Positions 16,841-26,734 are shown, counted from the first letter of the stretch. The stretch is DNA of 64,000 nucleotides from Duganella sp. SG902 (GCF_013376005.1 NZ_JABMJK010000010.1:62001-126000); one strand, 5' to 3'. Translations and numbers: made by a program. The notes: generated by a model not told the origin, from the letters alone.

Positions 16841-18478
16841 ATGAAACTTCCTCAATTGAATACGGGTATGCGGGTGGTGGCGTCGTTCGCGGCGCTGATG
16901 CTGGTGATGGCGTGCATGTCGGGGGTGTCGCTGTGGCGCTTGCAGTCGGCCAATGACACGGCGTCCAGCCTGGTCAACGAAAAACTGGCGCGGCAGCAGC
17001 TGACCTCGGAACTGCTGGGTGTGACCGAGTTAAACGGCTTGCGCGCGATGTCGATCGGGCGCAGCGACAGCCTGGAAGTGTCGGACATCTTCCAGGCGCA
17101 ACTGACGGCCGGCGAAAAGGTGGCCGCCGAGATGGAGCGCAAGCTGGCGGCGATGCCGGCCCCCACGGACGAGGCGGCATTGCTGCGTGTGGTGGAGGAA
17201 AAGAAATCCGCCTTCCTGGCCCTGCGTGCCGACCTGTTCAAATTCAAGGACGGCGGCCGCATCCAGGAAGTGGGCGACCTGCTGGACAACAAGTGGCCGG
17301 GCGTGTTCAAGGCCTACACCGGCGCGCTGGAGCAACTGCTCGCGTTTCAGACGCGGGAGGCCAGGGCGCTGGCCGAGCGGTCGGCCCGGCAGTTCGAAGG
17401 CAGCCGCGCGTTGCTGATCGGCCTCGGCGTGGGCACGCTGGCGCTCGGCGCGGCGCTGGCGTGGACGCTGACGCGCAGCATCGTCGTGCCGCTGACGCGC
17501 GCGGTGGCGCTGGCCGAGCAGGTGGCCAGCGGCGAGCTGCACGTGGCGATCGAGCACGGCCGCGGCGATGAGATCGGCAAGCTGTTCGACGCGCTGTCGC
17601 ACATGACCGGGCGCCTGTCCGATACCGTCGGCCGCGTGCGCGACGGCGCGGTGGCGATCGACGCCGCCTCGCGTGAAATCGCCAGCGGCAATATGGACCT
17701 GTCGCGCCGCACCGAACATCAGGCTGGCGCGCTGGAAGAGACGGCTTCAGCGATGGAGGAACTGACGGCCGCCGTGAAGCAAAACAGCGGCAACGCGCGC
17801 CAGGCCAACCAGCTGGCGATGTCGGCGTCGGACGTGGCGGGCAAGGGCGGGGCGGTGGTGACGGAGGTGGTGAGGACCATGGCCAGCATCAACGAGTACG
17901 CGCACAAGATCGTCGACATCACCAGCGTGATTGACGGCATCGCGTTCCAGACCAACATCCTGGCCTTGAACGCGGCGGTGGAAGCGGCGCGCGCCGGCGA
18001 GCAGGGACGCGGCTTCGCGGTGGTGGCGGGGGAGGTGCGCAACCTGGCGCAGCGCTCGGCGGAAGCGGCGAAGGAAATCAAGAAACTGATCAACGACTCG
18101 GCCGAGCGTGTGGCGAGCGGCAGCGAACTGGCGGAAACCGCGGGCGCCACGATGGATGAAATCGTGGTCAGCGTGCAGAAGGTCACCGCCATCATTGGCG
18201 CCATCAGCGCCGCAAGCAGCGAGCAGGAGCACGGCATCGAACAAGTCAATGCCGCCATCAGCGACATGGACGGCGTCACGCAGCAGAATGTGGCCCTGGT
18301 CGAAGAAGCCGCCGCCGCAGCGGCCGCGATGCAATCGCAAGCGCGTGCGCTGGCCGAACTGGTGGGTTCCTTCAAAACCGAACCGGCGCGCGTCCACAGC
18401 ATGCGACCTCATCATTCGGGGTCAGCTCTGACAATCGGACATTTGGCCGGCTCTATGGAACTTATCAAAAATATTTAG
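16841..18478 (+). CDS. methyl-accepting chemotaxis protein
   Basis: 545 residues. A membrane helix (about 10-32), a four-helix-bundle type periplasmic domain, a second helix (about 188-210), HAMP and a long cytoplasmic signalling domain. The CheA/CheW-contacting hairpin is intact: IAFQTNILALNAAVEAARAG. It clusters its sensory output into the chemotaxis machinery; the ligand is unknown. The last 20 codons (18416-18478), including the stop, lie inside a GGGGTCAG inverted-repeat element, so the C-terminal tail after SFKTEPARVHSMRPHH is probably not native. A short AAGGG precedes the ATG at 16841. Confidence 0.93.
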   Translation: MKLPQLNTGMRVVASFAALMLVMACMSGVSLWRLQSANDTASSLVNEKLARQQLTSELLGVTELNGLRAMSIGRSDSLEVSDIFQAQLTAGEKVAAEMERKLAAMPAPTDEAALLRVVEEKKSAFLALRADLFKFKDGGRIQEVGDLLDNKWPGVFKAYTGALEQLLAFQTREARALAERSARQFEGSRALLIGLGVGTLALGAALAWTLTRSIVVPLTRAVALAEQVASGELHVAIEHGRGDEIGKLFDALSHMTGRLSDTVGRVRDGAVAIDAASREIASGNMDLSRRTEHQAGALEETASAMEELTAAVKQNSGNARQANQLAMSASDVAGKGGAVVTEVVRTMASINEYAHKIVDITSVIDGIAFQTNILALNAAVEAARAGEQGRGFAVVAGEVRNLAQRSAEAAKEIKKLINDSAERVASGSELAETAGATMDEIVVSVQKVTAIIGAISAASSEQEHGIEQVNAAISDMDGVTQQNVALVEEAAAAAAAMQSQARALAELVGSFKTEPARVHSMRPHHSGSALTIGHLAGSMELIKNI

Positions 18479-18512
18479 TTCCCATTTGTCTGAATGTCAG
18501 AGCTGACCCCGA
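18416..18512. repeat. inverted repeat with GGGGTCAG core (REP/REPIN-like element)
   Basis: Arms 18416-18433 and 18495-18512 are exact 18-bp reverse complements (TCGGGGTCAGCTCTGACA and its complement) separated by 61 bp. The GGGGTCAG core is shared with the larger repeat at 5190-5285. The left arm is inside the chemoreceptor reading frame and the right arm is 18 bp from the SDR stop codon, between two convergent genes. It may serve both as a hairpin terminator. A short CCGACTTT duplication follows at 18509-18528. Confidence 0.85.
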
Positions 18513-18530
18513 CTTTGAACCCGACTTTGG

Positions 18531-19319
18531 CTAGGCGATGGTGTCGACCACGCCACCGTCCACCCTCAGCGCGGCGCCGGTGGTGGCCGAGGCCTGCGGC
18601 GAGCAGACGTAGACCACCAGATTGGCCACTTCCTCCGGCGTCGCCACGCGCTGGATGATGGAGGTGGCGCGATGCGCCTTGACGAAGGCGTTGGCCTCGC
18701 GTTCGGCCGCCGCGTAGTCCTCGCCCGGCGCCACCAGGTCCTGCACGCCCTCCGACAAGGTCGGTCCGGGCAGCACGGCGTTCACCGTGATGCCGGTGCC
18801 CGCCACGGTCTTGGCCAGGCCGCGCGAGATGGCCAGGTTGCCGGTCTTGGTGAAGCCGTAATGCACCATGTCGGCCGGAATGTTCAATCCGGACTCCGAC
18901 GAAATGAACACGATGCGGCCCCAGTTCTTCTGCCGCATGCCGGGCAGGTAGGCACGGCTGGCGCGCACACCGGACATGATGTTGATCTCGAAGAAGCGGG
19001 TCCACTCTTCATCGGGAATCTCGCTGAACGGCTGCAGCTTGAAGATGCCGAGATTGTTGACCAGGATGTCCGCCACCGGCTCGGCTTTTTGCAGGATGGC
19101 GAAACCGTCCGCATTGCCGAGGTCCGCCGCCACGCCGCGCACCTGCGCGCCGGGCACGCGGTCGCGCAGCCGCGCCAGCGCCTGGTCGACGTCGGCCTGC
19201 TTGCGGCCCGTGATGACCACGGTGGCGCCAGCGCCGGCCAGGCCCGCCGCGATGGCGTAGCCGATGCCGCGCGTGGAGCCGGTCACGATGGCGGTCTTGC
19301 CTTTCAAATCGATATGCAT
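18531..19319 (-). CDS. SDR family oxidoreductase
   Basis: 262 residues, a classical short-chain dehydrogenase. The cofactor motif TGSTRGIG is at about residues 12-19, and NNLGIFK corresponds to the NNAG motif. The catalytic Ser is in FISSESG, and the YxxxK pair appears as HYGFTKTGNL (Tyr and Lys present). Substrate unknown. The ATG at 19319 follows AAGGAAACGTC; the longer frame to 19376 lacks this. It is convergent with the chemoreceptor gene across the repeat element. Confidence 0.92.
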   Translation of the reverse strand: MHIDLKGKTAIVTGSTRGIGYAIAAGLAGAGATVVITGRKQADVDQALARLRDRVPGAQVRGVAADLGNADGFAILQKAEPVADILVNNLGIFKLQPFSEIPDEEWTRFFEINIMSGVRASRAYLPGMRQKNWGRIVFISSESGLNIPADMVHYGFTKTGNLAISRGLAKTVAGTGITVNAVLPGPTLSEGVQDLVAPGEDYAAAEREANAFVKAHRATSIIQRVATPEEVANLVVYVCSPQASATTGAALRVDGGVVDTIA

Positions 19320-19410
19320 GACGTTTCCTTTCGGGTTGGAGGAATAAGCATCCATCCTATCCGAAATGGCCGGCACGATAATCCGCCTTACGGCTGATAC
19401 GTTTTCTACC

Positions 19411-21516
19411 CTAGCGAGTCTGGATCGAGGCCTGCAGCGAAATCGCCCGCGGCGCCATCGGCAGGTCGAACGGCAGGTTCAGGCCCGGTGCCGGACTGGG
19501 TTCGCGCACGTCGGTGTTGAAGGCGTTGCGCAGCGCCAGTGTGTAGTTCCACTGGTTGCGCCCATTGCGCGTGCCCAGCGTCAGGTCCAGCGTGGTGTAG
19601 TCGTGCAGCGCCGGACGCAGGTCGCCGAAGGCGCGCTTGCGGCCCGCCACCCAGTTCACTTGGGCGCTCGACTGGTAGCCGCTGGCAAACGCCCACTCGG
19701 CGCGGCCGTACAGGTGCTGGCGCGGCGCGTAGCCGGCGTCGGTGTGCGTGGCCTCGTCGATGGAGCGCTGCCACGCGTAGTTGCCGGTCAGGCGCACGTC
19801 GCGGTTCAGCGTCCAGGTCGATTCCACCTCCACGCCATGGCCGTTCTGGTTGCCGGTGTTGGCGTAGGTGGCGCCGGTGCCCGCCAGCGCGTTCGGCACG
19901 GTGCGGATGATGTCTTTCATGTGATAACGATACAGCGTCAGGTTGACCGTCGCATCGGTATCGGCCTGCCACGCGAACGACAGTTCGGTGGTGGTGTTGC
20001 GCTCCGGCTTGAGGTTGGGGTTCCCCAGCGCCACCGGATTGGTGATGCCATAGCTTTCCGCGAAGGCCGGCGCGCGGAAGGCGCGGCCGTACAGCAGCTT
20101 GGCCGTGAGGTCGAAGCTGGCGTCCCACACCACCGCCATGCGCGGGTTGGTGGTGCCGCCGAAATCAGAGTACTGGTCGTGGCGCACGCCGGCGGTCAGC
20201 ATCCAGTCCTTGGCGAAATTCCATTCGTCCTGCAGGTAGGTGTAGTCGATCTGGCGCCGCTGCGGACGCAGGAACGGCGTGGTGTTGGTGGTTTCCACCA
20301 CCGCCGGCAGCGGGATCGGCGTGCCGTTGGCGGCATAGTTGAAGTTGCGGTATTCGCGCGTGCGATACAGGTTGATGTCGTCATGGCCCACGCCCACGCG
20401 CAGGTGGTGGCCGCGCAGGCCCGTGTAGTCGGCGTAGGCGGAGAAGCGATAGGCGCGTTCCGAGGTTTCCGGCGCGGCGATCATCCCTTCCGGGAAAGCG
20501 CCGGTCGGCAGCACCAGGCCAGGCGGCAGCAGCCGATACAGGGTGGACATGTCCTGCGAATAGGTTTGCGCGCTGAGGCTCGCGCCCAGGCCAAGGTCGC
20601 GCGTCACTTGCGGTTCGGCCCAGGTCAGGCTGGCGGTGGCGCGGTCGCTTTCCTGGCGGCCCACCGGGTCGAGCGCGGAGGCGATGCCGGCGCCGCTGCC
20701 CATGTCAAAACGGCGCTTGTAGCCGAAGCGCGCGCGCCATTGACCGTAGATCAGGTCCAGGTTGGCGTCGATGGCCTTCAGCTGGTTGTTCAATTGGCCC
20801 GGCGCCAGCGACGCGTGGGTGTGGAACAGTGTGTCGTTGCGGGTTTGCGCATCGGCTTCGATGGTGCGGTGGAAGCCGTCGGTGCCGCCGACGCGCAGAT
20901 AGGCCGCCACCTCCACCGCGCCGATCTTGCCGCCGTGCTGCACCCAGCCGTCGTAGGTGCTGAAGGAGCCGGCGCGCACGCCGATCTCGGTGCCGGCGGT
21001 CTCGCTCGCGCCCTTGGTGATGATGTTGATCACGCCGGAGTAGGCGTCCGACCCGTACAGCGCCGAGCCGGGGCCGCGGATGATCTCGATGCGGGCGATG
21101 TGCTCGACCGGGTAGCCGCCCCAGATATTGCCCTTGTTGCCGACGTAGGCCGTGGTGATCGGCACGCCGTTCTGCAGCATCAGGATCTGCGGCGTGTAGG
21201 CGCTGACGATGCCGCGCACCACGTACAGCGGCGAGTAGCTGTTGGGCGTGCGGTTGACGTGGATGCCGGCCACGCTTTCAAGTATTTGATCCAGATCGGT
21301 CGCGCCCATGGCGGCGATGTCGGCCGCCGTGATCACCGACGCCACGGCCGGCGCGCGGCGCAGCGTCTGCAGGTTGCCGGTGGCGATGCTGACGCTGTCG
21401 CCGGCGCCATAGACCAGCGCCAGTTCATCGTCTTCCGCGACCGGCGCGGCCTGCGCGGCGATCAAGGGGAGGGTGAGTGCCGCAGCACACAGCCGTTGGG
21501 CGCCCGACTTGTTCAA
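19411..21516 (-). CDS. TonB-dependent outer-membrane receptor
   Basis: 701 residues: signal peptide (AAALTLPLIAAQA), plug domain about 50-155 (VASVITAADIAAMGATDLD, then PLYVVRGI and IEIIRGPGSALYGSDAYSG, the plug signature), and a long barrel rich in alternating aromatic residues. It resembles the colicin I/BtuB-like group; the ligand is unknown. It starts at TTG 21516, eight bases after GGAG, and this TTG overlaps the stop of the upstream kinase as TTGA. It is therefore the last gene of an operon with a signalling protein and a binding protein, which suggests that transported substrate and signalling are linked. Confidence 0.92.
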   Translation of the reverse strand: MNKSGAQRLCAAALTLPLIAAQAAPVAEDDELALVYGAGDSVSIATGNLQTLRRAPAVASVITAADIAAMGATDLDQILESVAGIHVNRTPNSYSPLYVVRGIVSAYTPQILMLQNGVPITTAYVGNKGNIWGGYPVEHIARIEIIRGPGSALYGSDAYSGVINIITKGASETAGTEIGVRAGSFSTYDGWVQHGGKIGAVEVAAYLRVGGTDGFHRTIEADAQTRNDTLFHTHASLAPGQLNNQLKAIDANLDLIYGQWRARFGYKRRFDMGSGAGIASALDPVGRQESDRATASLTWAEPQVTRDLGLGASLSAQTYSQDMSTLYRLLPPGLVLPTGAFPEGMIAAPETSERAYRFSAYADYTGLRGHHLRVGVGHDDINLYRTREYRNFNYAANGTPIPLPAVVETTNTTPFLRPQRRQIDYTYLQDEWNFAKDWMLTAGVRHDQYSDFGGTTNPRMAVVWDASFDLTAKLLYGRAFRAPAFAESYGITNPVALGNPNLKPERNTTTELSFAWQADTDATVNLTLYRYHMKDIIRTVPNALAGTGATYANTGNQNGHGVEVESTWTLNRDVRLTGNYAWQRSIDEATHTDAGYAPRQHLYGRAEWAFASGYQSSAQVNWVAGRKRAFGDLRPALHDYTTLDLTLGTRNGRNQWNYTLALRNAFNTDVREPSPAPGLNLPFDLPMAPRAISLQASIQTR

Positions 21517-24500
21517 GATGCTGACTCCGTATTTGTTTTTTTCATGAGGCGTCGCGCCAGGTCCTCGAACTGGTCGGCTGGAATGGCGGGACTCAGGTGA
21601 TAGCCTTGCATCAGGTCACATTCACGGCCCGCAAGATAGGCCAGTTGCGCGTCGGTCTCCACGCCTTCCGCCACCACCTCCAGCCGCAGGCTGTGGGCCA
21701 GCGCGATGATGGCGCTGACGATGGCGCCGTCGTCCGGATCCTGCGGCAGGTCCTGCACGAAGGAGCGGTCGATCTTGATGATGTCGACCGGGAAGCGCTT
21801 CAGGTAGGACAGCGACGAGTAACCGGTGCCGAAATCGTCGATCGACAGGCGCACCCCGAGGTCGCGCAGGCGATGCAGCGCGGCCAGCGTGTCCTGGGCG
21901 TTTTCCATCAGCGTGCTCTCGGTGATCTCCAGTTCCAGCAGGTGCGGCGGCAGGTTGGTGTCGGCCAGCACCGCCTCCACCGAGGCGGCGAAGTCCTTTT
22001 GCAGCAGCTGGCGCACCGACAGGTTGACCGCCACTCGCATCTGCGGCAGGCCGGCGCGGATGAATTGCTGCAGCTGGGAGCAGGCGGTGCGCAGCACCCA
22101 GTCGCCAAGCTGGTTGATGATGCCGGTTTCCTCGGCCAGCGGGATGAAGTCGGCCGGCGGGATCATGCCGCGCGTTGGATGGCGCCAGCGCACCAGCGCC
22201 TCCATGCCGATGATGCGGCCGTCGTGCAGGCTGGCCTGCGGCTGGTAGTGCACTTCCAGCTGGTGCTGCTGCTCCATGGCGCGCCGCAGGTCGCTCTCCA
22301 GCCGCACGTGCTCGGAGATCGAATGCTCCATCGACGATTCGTAGAACTGGAAGCCGGTGTTGGTGCGCTTGGCGCGGTACATGGCGCTGTCGGCGTGCTT
22401 GACCAGGTTGGCGACGTCGCTGCCGTCGTGCGGGAACATGGCGATGCCCACGCTGGCGGTGACGAAGATGTCATGGCCGTCGATCGGGAAGGGCGCCGAC
22501 AGGGCGCGCACGATGTTGTGGGCGGCGGTGGCCGCGGCGGCCGGGCTGTCCAGCTCATTGAGCACGACGGTGAATTCGTCGCCGCCCAGGCGCGCCACCG
22601 AGTCCGCCGAACGCACGGTCTGGCGCACGCGCTGCGCCACCGCTTGCAGCAGGCGGTCGCCGATGGCGTGACCAAGGTTGTCGTTGACGTATTTGAAGCG
22701 GTCCAGGTCCATGAACAGCACCGCCACCTGCTGGCCGGCGCTGCGCGCGTGGTCGATGCTCTTGCCCAGCAGTTCAAAGAACAGGGTGCGGTTGGGCAGG
22801 TTGGTCAGCACGTCGTTGTAGGCCAGGTGGCGGATGCGCTTCTCGGCGCGATTGGCCTCGATGATGCGGCGCACGCGCTGCGACAGCACGGCGTAGTGGA
22901 TCGGCTTGGGAATGTAGTCGCTGGCGCCGGCGGCGAACGCCCGCTCCACCGAGGAGTTGTCCTGCAGAGCGGTGATCATCAGCACCGGGATGTCGGCGCC
23001 GTTCGGCAGTTCCTGCATGCGCGCGCAGGCGGTGAAGCCGTCCATCACCGGCATCATGGCGTCCATCAGGATCACGTCCGGCTGGAAGGTCGCCAGCATC
23101 GACAGCGCCTGCTGGCCGTTCGAGGCTTCCTCCACCCGGAAGCCGTCGCGCTGGAGGGTGTGGCGCAGCGTGCTGCGGGTGCTGCGGTCGTCGTCCACCA
23201 CCAGCACCTGCGGCGTGTCTTCGCTCAGGTACAGGTCCCCCGGCTCGGTGTAGCTCAGTTCCGCGCGCAGGAAGGCGGCGACGGCCTGGTATTGGTCGTT
23301 CAGGGGCGCCAGCAGCGGCAGGATGCGTTCCGGCTGGCCGGCGGCCGCCAGTTGCTCCGCCTGCAGCGCCAGTTGCGCCAGCGCCTCGGCGCCGAAATTG
23401 CCGGACGATCCCTTGAGCGCGTGGGCGCGGTTGCGCGCGGTCTCCATATCGCCGTTGCGCACCGCCTGCGCCAGTTCGTCGAGGCAGATCGGCGTGTCTT
23501 CGAGATACGGCGTGACGGCGTGCGGCAGCGAGTCGCCCAGCACTTCGCGCAGCTTGTCGAAGATGTCGAGATCGAGCGGCGCCGGCCCGGCGGCGCGGCG
23601 CGCCGGCGGCGTGACGGTGAGCGAGGTGGCCGCCGGCGCGCCGGCCGGACCGGAAATCGCGCCCTGGCCGCCGTTCGGCAGCCACTTCTCCAGCTTGTGG
23701 CGCAGTTCGACCAGTGTGATCGGTTTGGCCAGGTAATCGTCCATGCCGGCGGCCAGGCATTTTTCGGCGTCGCCGATCTGGGTGTTGGCGGTCATGGCGA
23801 TCAGCGGCGTGCGGCGGCCCAGCGCCTGCTCGGCAAGGCGGATGTGGGCCGTGGCTTCGTAGCCGTCCATCTCGGGCATGCTGCAATCCATCAGGATCAG
23901 ATCGAAGCGGTCGCGCTGGGCCGCGCGCACGGCTTCCAGCCCGTCGGCGGCAAATTCGCACACGCAGCCGTTCATGTTCAGCATGCCGGCGGCCACCATT
24001 TGATTGGTGCGGTTGTCCTCGGCGATCAACACGCGGTACTGGCGCGCCGGCAGGGGGCGGGGCGGCGCGTGCGGCACGGTGGCCGCCGCGATCTGCTCCG
24101 CCTGGAGCGCCTGCGCGGGTTGCACCGGCGCGCCGCGCGATGGCACCGAGAAGCTGAACGTGGTGCCGCTGCCGGCCACGCTATGCACCTTGATTTCGCC
24201 GCCCAGCAGCTCCACCAGCTGCTTGCAGATGGCCAGACCCAGACCGGTACCGCCATAGCGGCGCGTGGTGCTCGGATCCGACTGCATATACGCTTCGAAC
24301 AGGCGGCGCTGCACCTCGTCGCTCATGCCGACGCCGGTGTCGCGCACTTCAAAGCCGAGCACCAACGGTTCGCTCCCCACCGCTGCGACCTGGATCAGCA
24401 CCTCGCCGCGTTCGGTGAACTTGACGGCGTTGCCGGTCAGGTTGATGAGGATCTGGCGCAGGCGCAGGGAGTCGCCGATCACGCGGTCCGGCACGCCGTC

Positions 24501-25619
24501 CGTCACCGCCCAGCTCACGGCCACGCCTTTTTGCTGCGCCGGGCGGGCCACCAGCTCGGTCACTTCCGACAGCAGCGCCGCCAGGCTGAACTCCGCCTCT
24601 TCCAATGTCAGCTTGCCGGCCTCCATCTTGGAGAAGTCGAGGATGTTGTTAATCAGCGCGATCAGCGTGCGCGAGGAATTCCACGCGACGTCGACGAACT
24701 CCTGCTGGCGCTGGGTCAGGCGGGTTTCCTTCAGCATGTCCAGCATGCCGACCACGCCGTTGAGCGGGGTGCGCACCTCGTGGCTGACGGTGGCCGCGAA
24801 CTGCGCCTTCATCTGCGCCATGTTGACGGCGGCGTCGCGCGATTCCTTCAACTCCGCCTCGCGCTGTTCCAGCACGTTCATCATCTGGTTGAAGGCCTGG
24901 CCCATCTCGATCAGGTCGCGCGGACCGGCGGGCGTGGCGCGCATGCCGGATTCGCCGGCTTCCGCGCGCCGCATCAGCCGCGAGAGCGCGTTGAGTGGAT
25001 TGAGCATGTGGCGCGTGAGCAGGCGCGCCAGCACCAGCAGGATCACGGCGAACGAAAGCGTCAGCCCCAGGTTGCCCAACAACAGCGACCAGGTGAGCTT
25101 GTTCAGCGTGGCCTTGGACAGCTGCACGTGCACATAGCCGAGCAGCTGCTGTTGATGCTCCTGCAGTTCAAACGGCGATTGCTCGGCCTGGCCGCCGTAC
25201 ACCGGCGCCATGAATACCCAGCCGTCCGCGTTTTCCCCGGCCATGCCGGCCTGCGGCGACGGCACCTCGTTGAAAATCCTGGGATCGAGCTTGGCGCCGC
25301 CCTGCGCGCGCGACAGCAGCACGTTGCGGCGCGCGTCCATGATCTGCAGCCCGGCCACGTCCGGGAAGGCCAGCGTGGCGTTGACCACGTCGCGCGCGTT
25401 TTCCGGCGAGTGGAACAGCAGCGCGAGCGTGCTTTGGCGCGCCAGGCTGTCGGCGATGCGCTGGCCCTGGCCGACGAAGTGGTCGCGCATGCGCGAATTG
25501 GCGGCCCAGGCGTTCATCAGTGCCGAGAACACCGCCAGCCCCAGGATCGCGGCGGAGACGATGAGGGTGAGCTGTCGCTGAAATCCGGTGCGGCGTAAGA
25601 ATTGACGGAACATATTCAT
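21513..25619 (-). CDS. hybrid histidine kinase-HPt-REC-GGDEF-EAL protein
   Basis: 1368 residues. Order: membrane helix near 20-40, periplasmic sensor, second helix and HAMP; HisKA (His about 280 in ATVSHEVRTPLNG); HATPase; REC1 (Asp about 576 in MDCSMPEMDG); HPt (His about 731 in HALKGSSGNFG); REC2 (Asp about 854 in MDAMMPVMDG); GGDEF (LGGDEFTVVL, with RSAD inhibitory site); EAL (MEALVRWRHP and DDFGTGYSSL intact). The whole relay from sensor to c-di-GMP synthesis and hydrolysis is in one chain. Both GGDEF and EAL look catalytically complete. The ATG at 25619 is 5 bp after the binding-protein gene; the longer upstream frame overlaps that gene and is rejected. Confidence 0.92.
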   Translation of the reverse strand: MNMFRQFLRRTGFQRQLTLIVSAAILGLAVFSALMNAWAANSRMRDHFVGQGQRIADSLARQSTLALLFHSPENARDVVNATLAFPDVAGLQIMDARRNVLLSRAQGGAKLDPRIFNEVPSPQAGMAGENADGWVFMAPVYGGQAEQSPFELQEHQQQLLGYVHVQLSKATLNKLTWSLLLGNLGLTLSFAVILLVLARLLTRHMLNPLNALSRLMRRAEAGESGMRATPAGPRDLIEMGQAFNQMMNVLEQREAELKESRDAAVNMAQMKAQFAATVSHEVRTPLNGVVGMLDMLKETRLTQRQQEFVDVAWNSSRTLIALINNILDFSKMEAGKLTLEEAEFSLAALLSEVTELVARPAQQKGVAVSWAVTDGVPDRVIGDSLRLRQILINLTGNAVKFTERGEVLIQVAAVGSEPLVLGFEVRDTGVGMSDEVQRRLFEAYMQSDPSTTRRYGGTGLGLAICKQLVELLGGEIKVHSVAGSGTTFSFSVPSRGAPVQPAQALQAEQIAAATVPHAPPRPLPARQYRVLIAEDNRTNQMVAAGMLNMNGCVCEFAADGLEAVRAAQRDRFDLILMDCSMPEMDGYEATAHIRLAEQALGRRTPLIAMTANTQIGDAEKCLAAGMDDYLAKPITLVELRHKLEKWLPNGGQGAISGPAGAPAATSLTVTPPARRAAGPAPLDLDIFDKLREVLGDSLPHAVTPYLEDTPICLDELAQAVRNGDMETARNRAHALKGSSGNFGAEALAQLALQAEQLAAAGQPERILPLLAPLNDQYQAVAAFLRAELSYTEPGDLYLSEDTPQVLVVDDDRSTRSTLRHTLQRDGFRVEEASNGQQALSMLATFQPDVILMDAMMPVMDGFTACARMQELPNGADIPVLMITALQDNSSVERAFAAGASDYIPKPIHYAVLSQRVRRIIEANRAEKRIRHLAYNDVLTNLPNRTLFFELLGKSIDHARSAGQQVAVLFMDLDRFKYVNDNLGHAIGDRLLQAVAQRVRQTVRSADSVARLGGDEFTVVLNELDSPAAAATAAHNIVRALSAPFPIDGHDIFVTASVGIAMFPHDGSDVANLVKHADSAMYRAKRTNTGFQFYESSMEHSISEHVRLESDLRRAMEQQHQLEVHYQPQASLHDGRIIGMEALVRWRHPTRGMIPPADFIPLAEETGIINQLGDWVLRTACSQLQQFIRAGLPQMRVAVNLSVRQLLQKDFAASVEAVLADTNLPPHLLELEITESTLMENAQDTLAALHRLRDLGVRLSIDDFGTGYSSLSYLKRFPVDIIKIDRSFVQDLPQDPDDGAIVSAIIALAHSLRLEVVAEGVETDAQLAYLAGRECDLMQGYHLSPAIPADQFEDLARRLMKKTNTESAS

Positions 25620-25624
25620 CGCGC

Positions 25625-26734
25625 TCAGGGTTGTGGGTACACGAAATCGAAGCTGCGCTGCTGCAGCGCGCCCAGATTCAGTCCGATGTGGCTTGCCGTG
25701 CGCAGGTTGATCGCGGTCTGCAGTTCGCGCAGCGGCACCAGCGGTCGGCGCCGCACGTCGCCGTTGATCACGCCCATGGCCGACGCGGCCAGCGTGCGGC
25801 CCAGTTCCACGTTGTCCGGCACCATGGCGAACAGCGCGCCTTTCTTCACGTGCAGCACGTTGCTGGAGAACAGCGGCAGGTTGTTGTTCCACGACTCGCG
25901 CAGCACCAGCGGCAGGATCGTGCTTTCCTCCACCGTGGTGCTGTCGTGCGGCAGCCAGACGGCGTCGTGGCGGTTGTCGGCGCTGGCGATCAACTGGCTA
26001 TACAGCTTGGCCGCGCTGGCCAGGTCCACCGCCACATGGGCCGACAGCTCCAGGTTCTGCGCCTTGGCCGCCTCGCGCGCCAGCTTGATCAGCCAGTCCG
26101 ACTTGGCCGGGTTGTACACCACCACGATGCGGCGCAGCTCGGGCAGCAGCGCGCGCAGGCGCGAGAACAGCATGGCCGGATCGGGTGTCATGCTGATGCC
26201 CATGACGTTCTCGGATTCGGACAGCAGCAGCACGCCGCCGGCCAGCACCGAGATCTCGCGGTCGAAACCGGCGGTGGCGTTGAGGCCCTGGCGGCCCAGC
26301 GCGATGACCACCTTGGTGCCGCTGCGTTTGAGGGTGTTATTGAGTTCGACGGTATCGACCTTGGGATCGACCGGATAGCTGCGCACCTTGAGCTTGATGC
26401 GGTCTTCTATGCCCTGGATCATGGCCAGGAAGGCGGAACGGAACGGTTCTTCCACGTTCGGATACACCACCGCGATGCTGCCCTTGTTGAGCGAGGCCTG
26501 CACCTCGGGGCGGCGCAACTGGTCCTCCAGTTGCGCGAGCGTGACGGGGCGCACGTCCGGACGCAGCGGCGCGGGAATGGTGACCACGTCCAGTGGTTCG
26601 ATCAGCATACCGGTCTCAGCGGCAGTGGCTGCGATCGCACTGAACTGCAACACCGAACCGGTGGCCTGCGCGGCGCCGGCCAAGATGAGCAGCACAGCGG
26701 CGGCAAACAGGGCGTTTATTATCTTTTTCATCAT
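25625..26734 (-). CDS. ABC-type substrate-binding protein (PF04392-like)
   Basis: 369 residues with a signal peptide (ALFAAAVLLILAGAAQA) and a periplasmic-binding fold of the ABC_sub_bind type: VVIALGRQGLNATAG, VMGISMTPDPAMLF, IVVVYNPAKSDWLI and the DAVWLPHDSTTVEE segment. No ABC permease or ATPase gene is near, so it likely delivers ligand information rather than cargo. It is the first gene of the operon with the hybrid kinase and the TonB receptor and could be the periplasmic sensor partner of that kinase (inference). Confidence 0.85.
   Translation of the reverse strand: MMKKIINALFAAAVLLILAGAAQATGSVLQFSAIAATAAETGMLIEPLDVVTIPAPLRPDVRPVTLAQLEDQLRRPEVQASLNKGSIAVVYPNVEEPFRSAFLAMIQGIEDRIKLKVRSYPVDPKVDTVELNNTLKRSGTKVVIALGRQGLNATAGFDREISVLAGGVLLLSESENVMGISMTPDPAMLFSRLRALLPELRRIVVVYNPAKSDWLIKLAREAAKAQNLELSAHVAVDLASAAKLYSQLIASADNRHDAVWLPHDSTTVEESTILPLVLRESWNNNLPLFSSNVLHVKKGALFAMVPDNVELGRTLAASAMGVINGDVRRRPLVPLRELQTAINLRTASHIGLNLGALQQRSFDFVYPQP

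Noticed and set aside
21597..25598. A 1333-codon plus-strand open frame opposite the hybrid kinase-GGDEF-EAL gene.
   Set aside because: Low-complexity His/Gln/Arg/Ala composition, no motifs, and the minus strand encodes a complete multi-domain protein.
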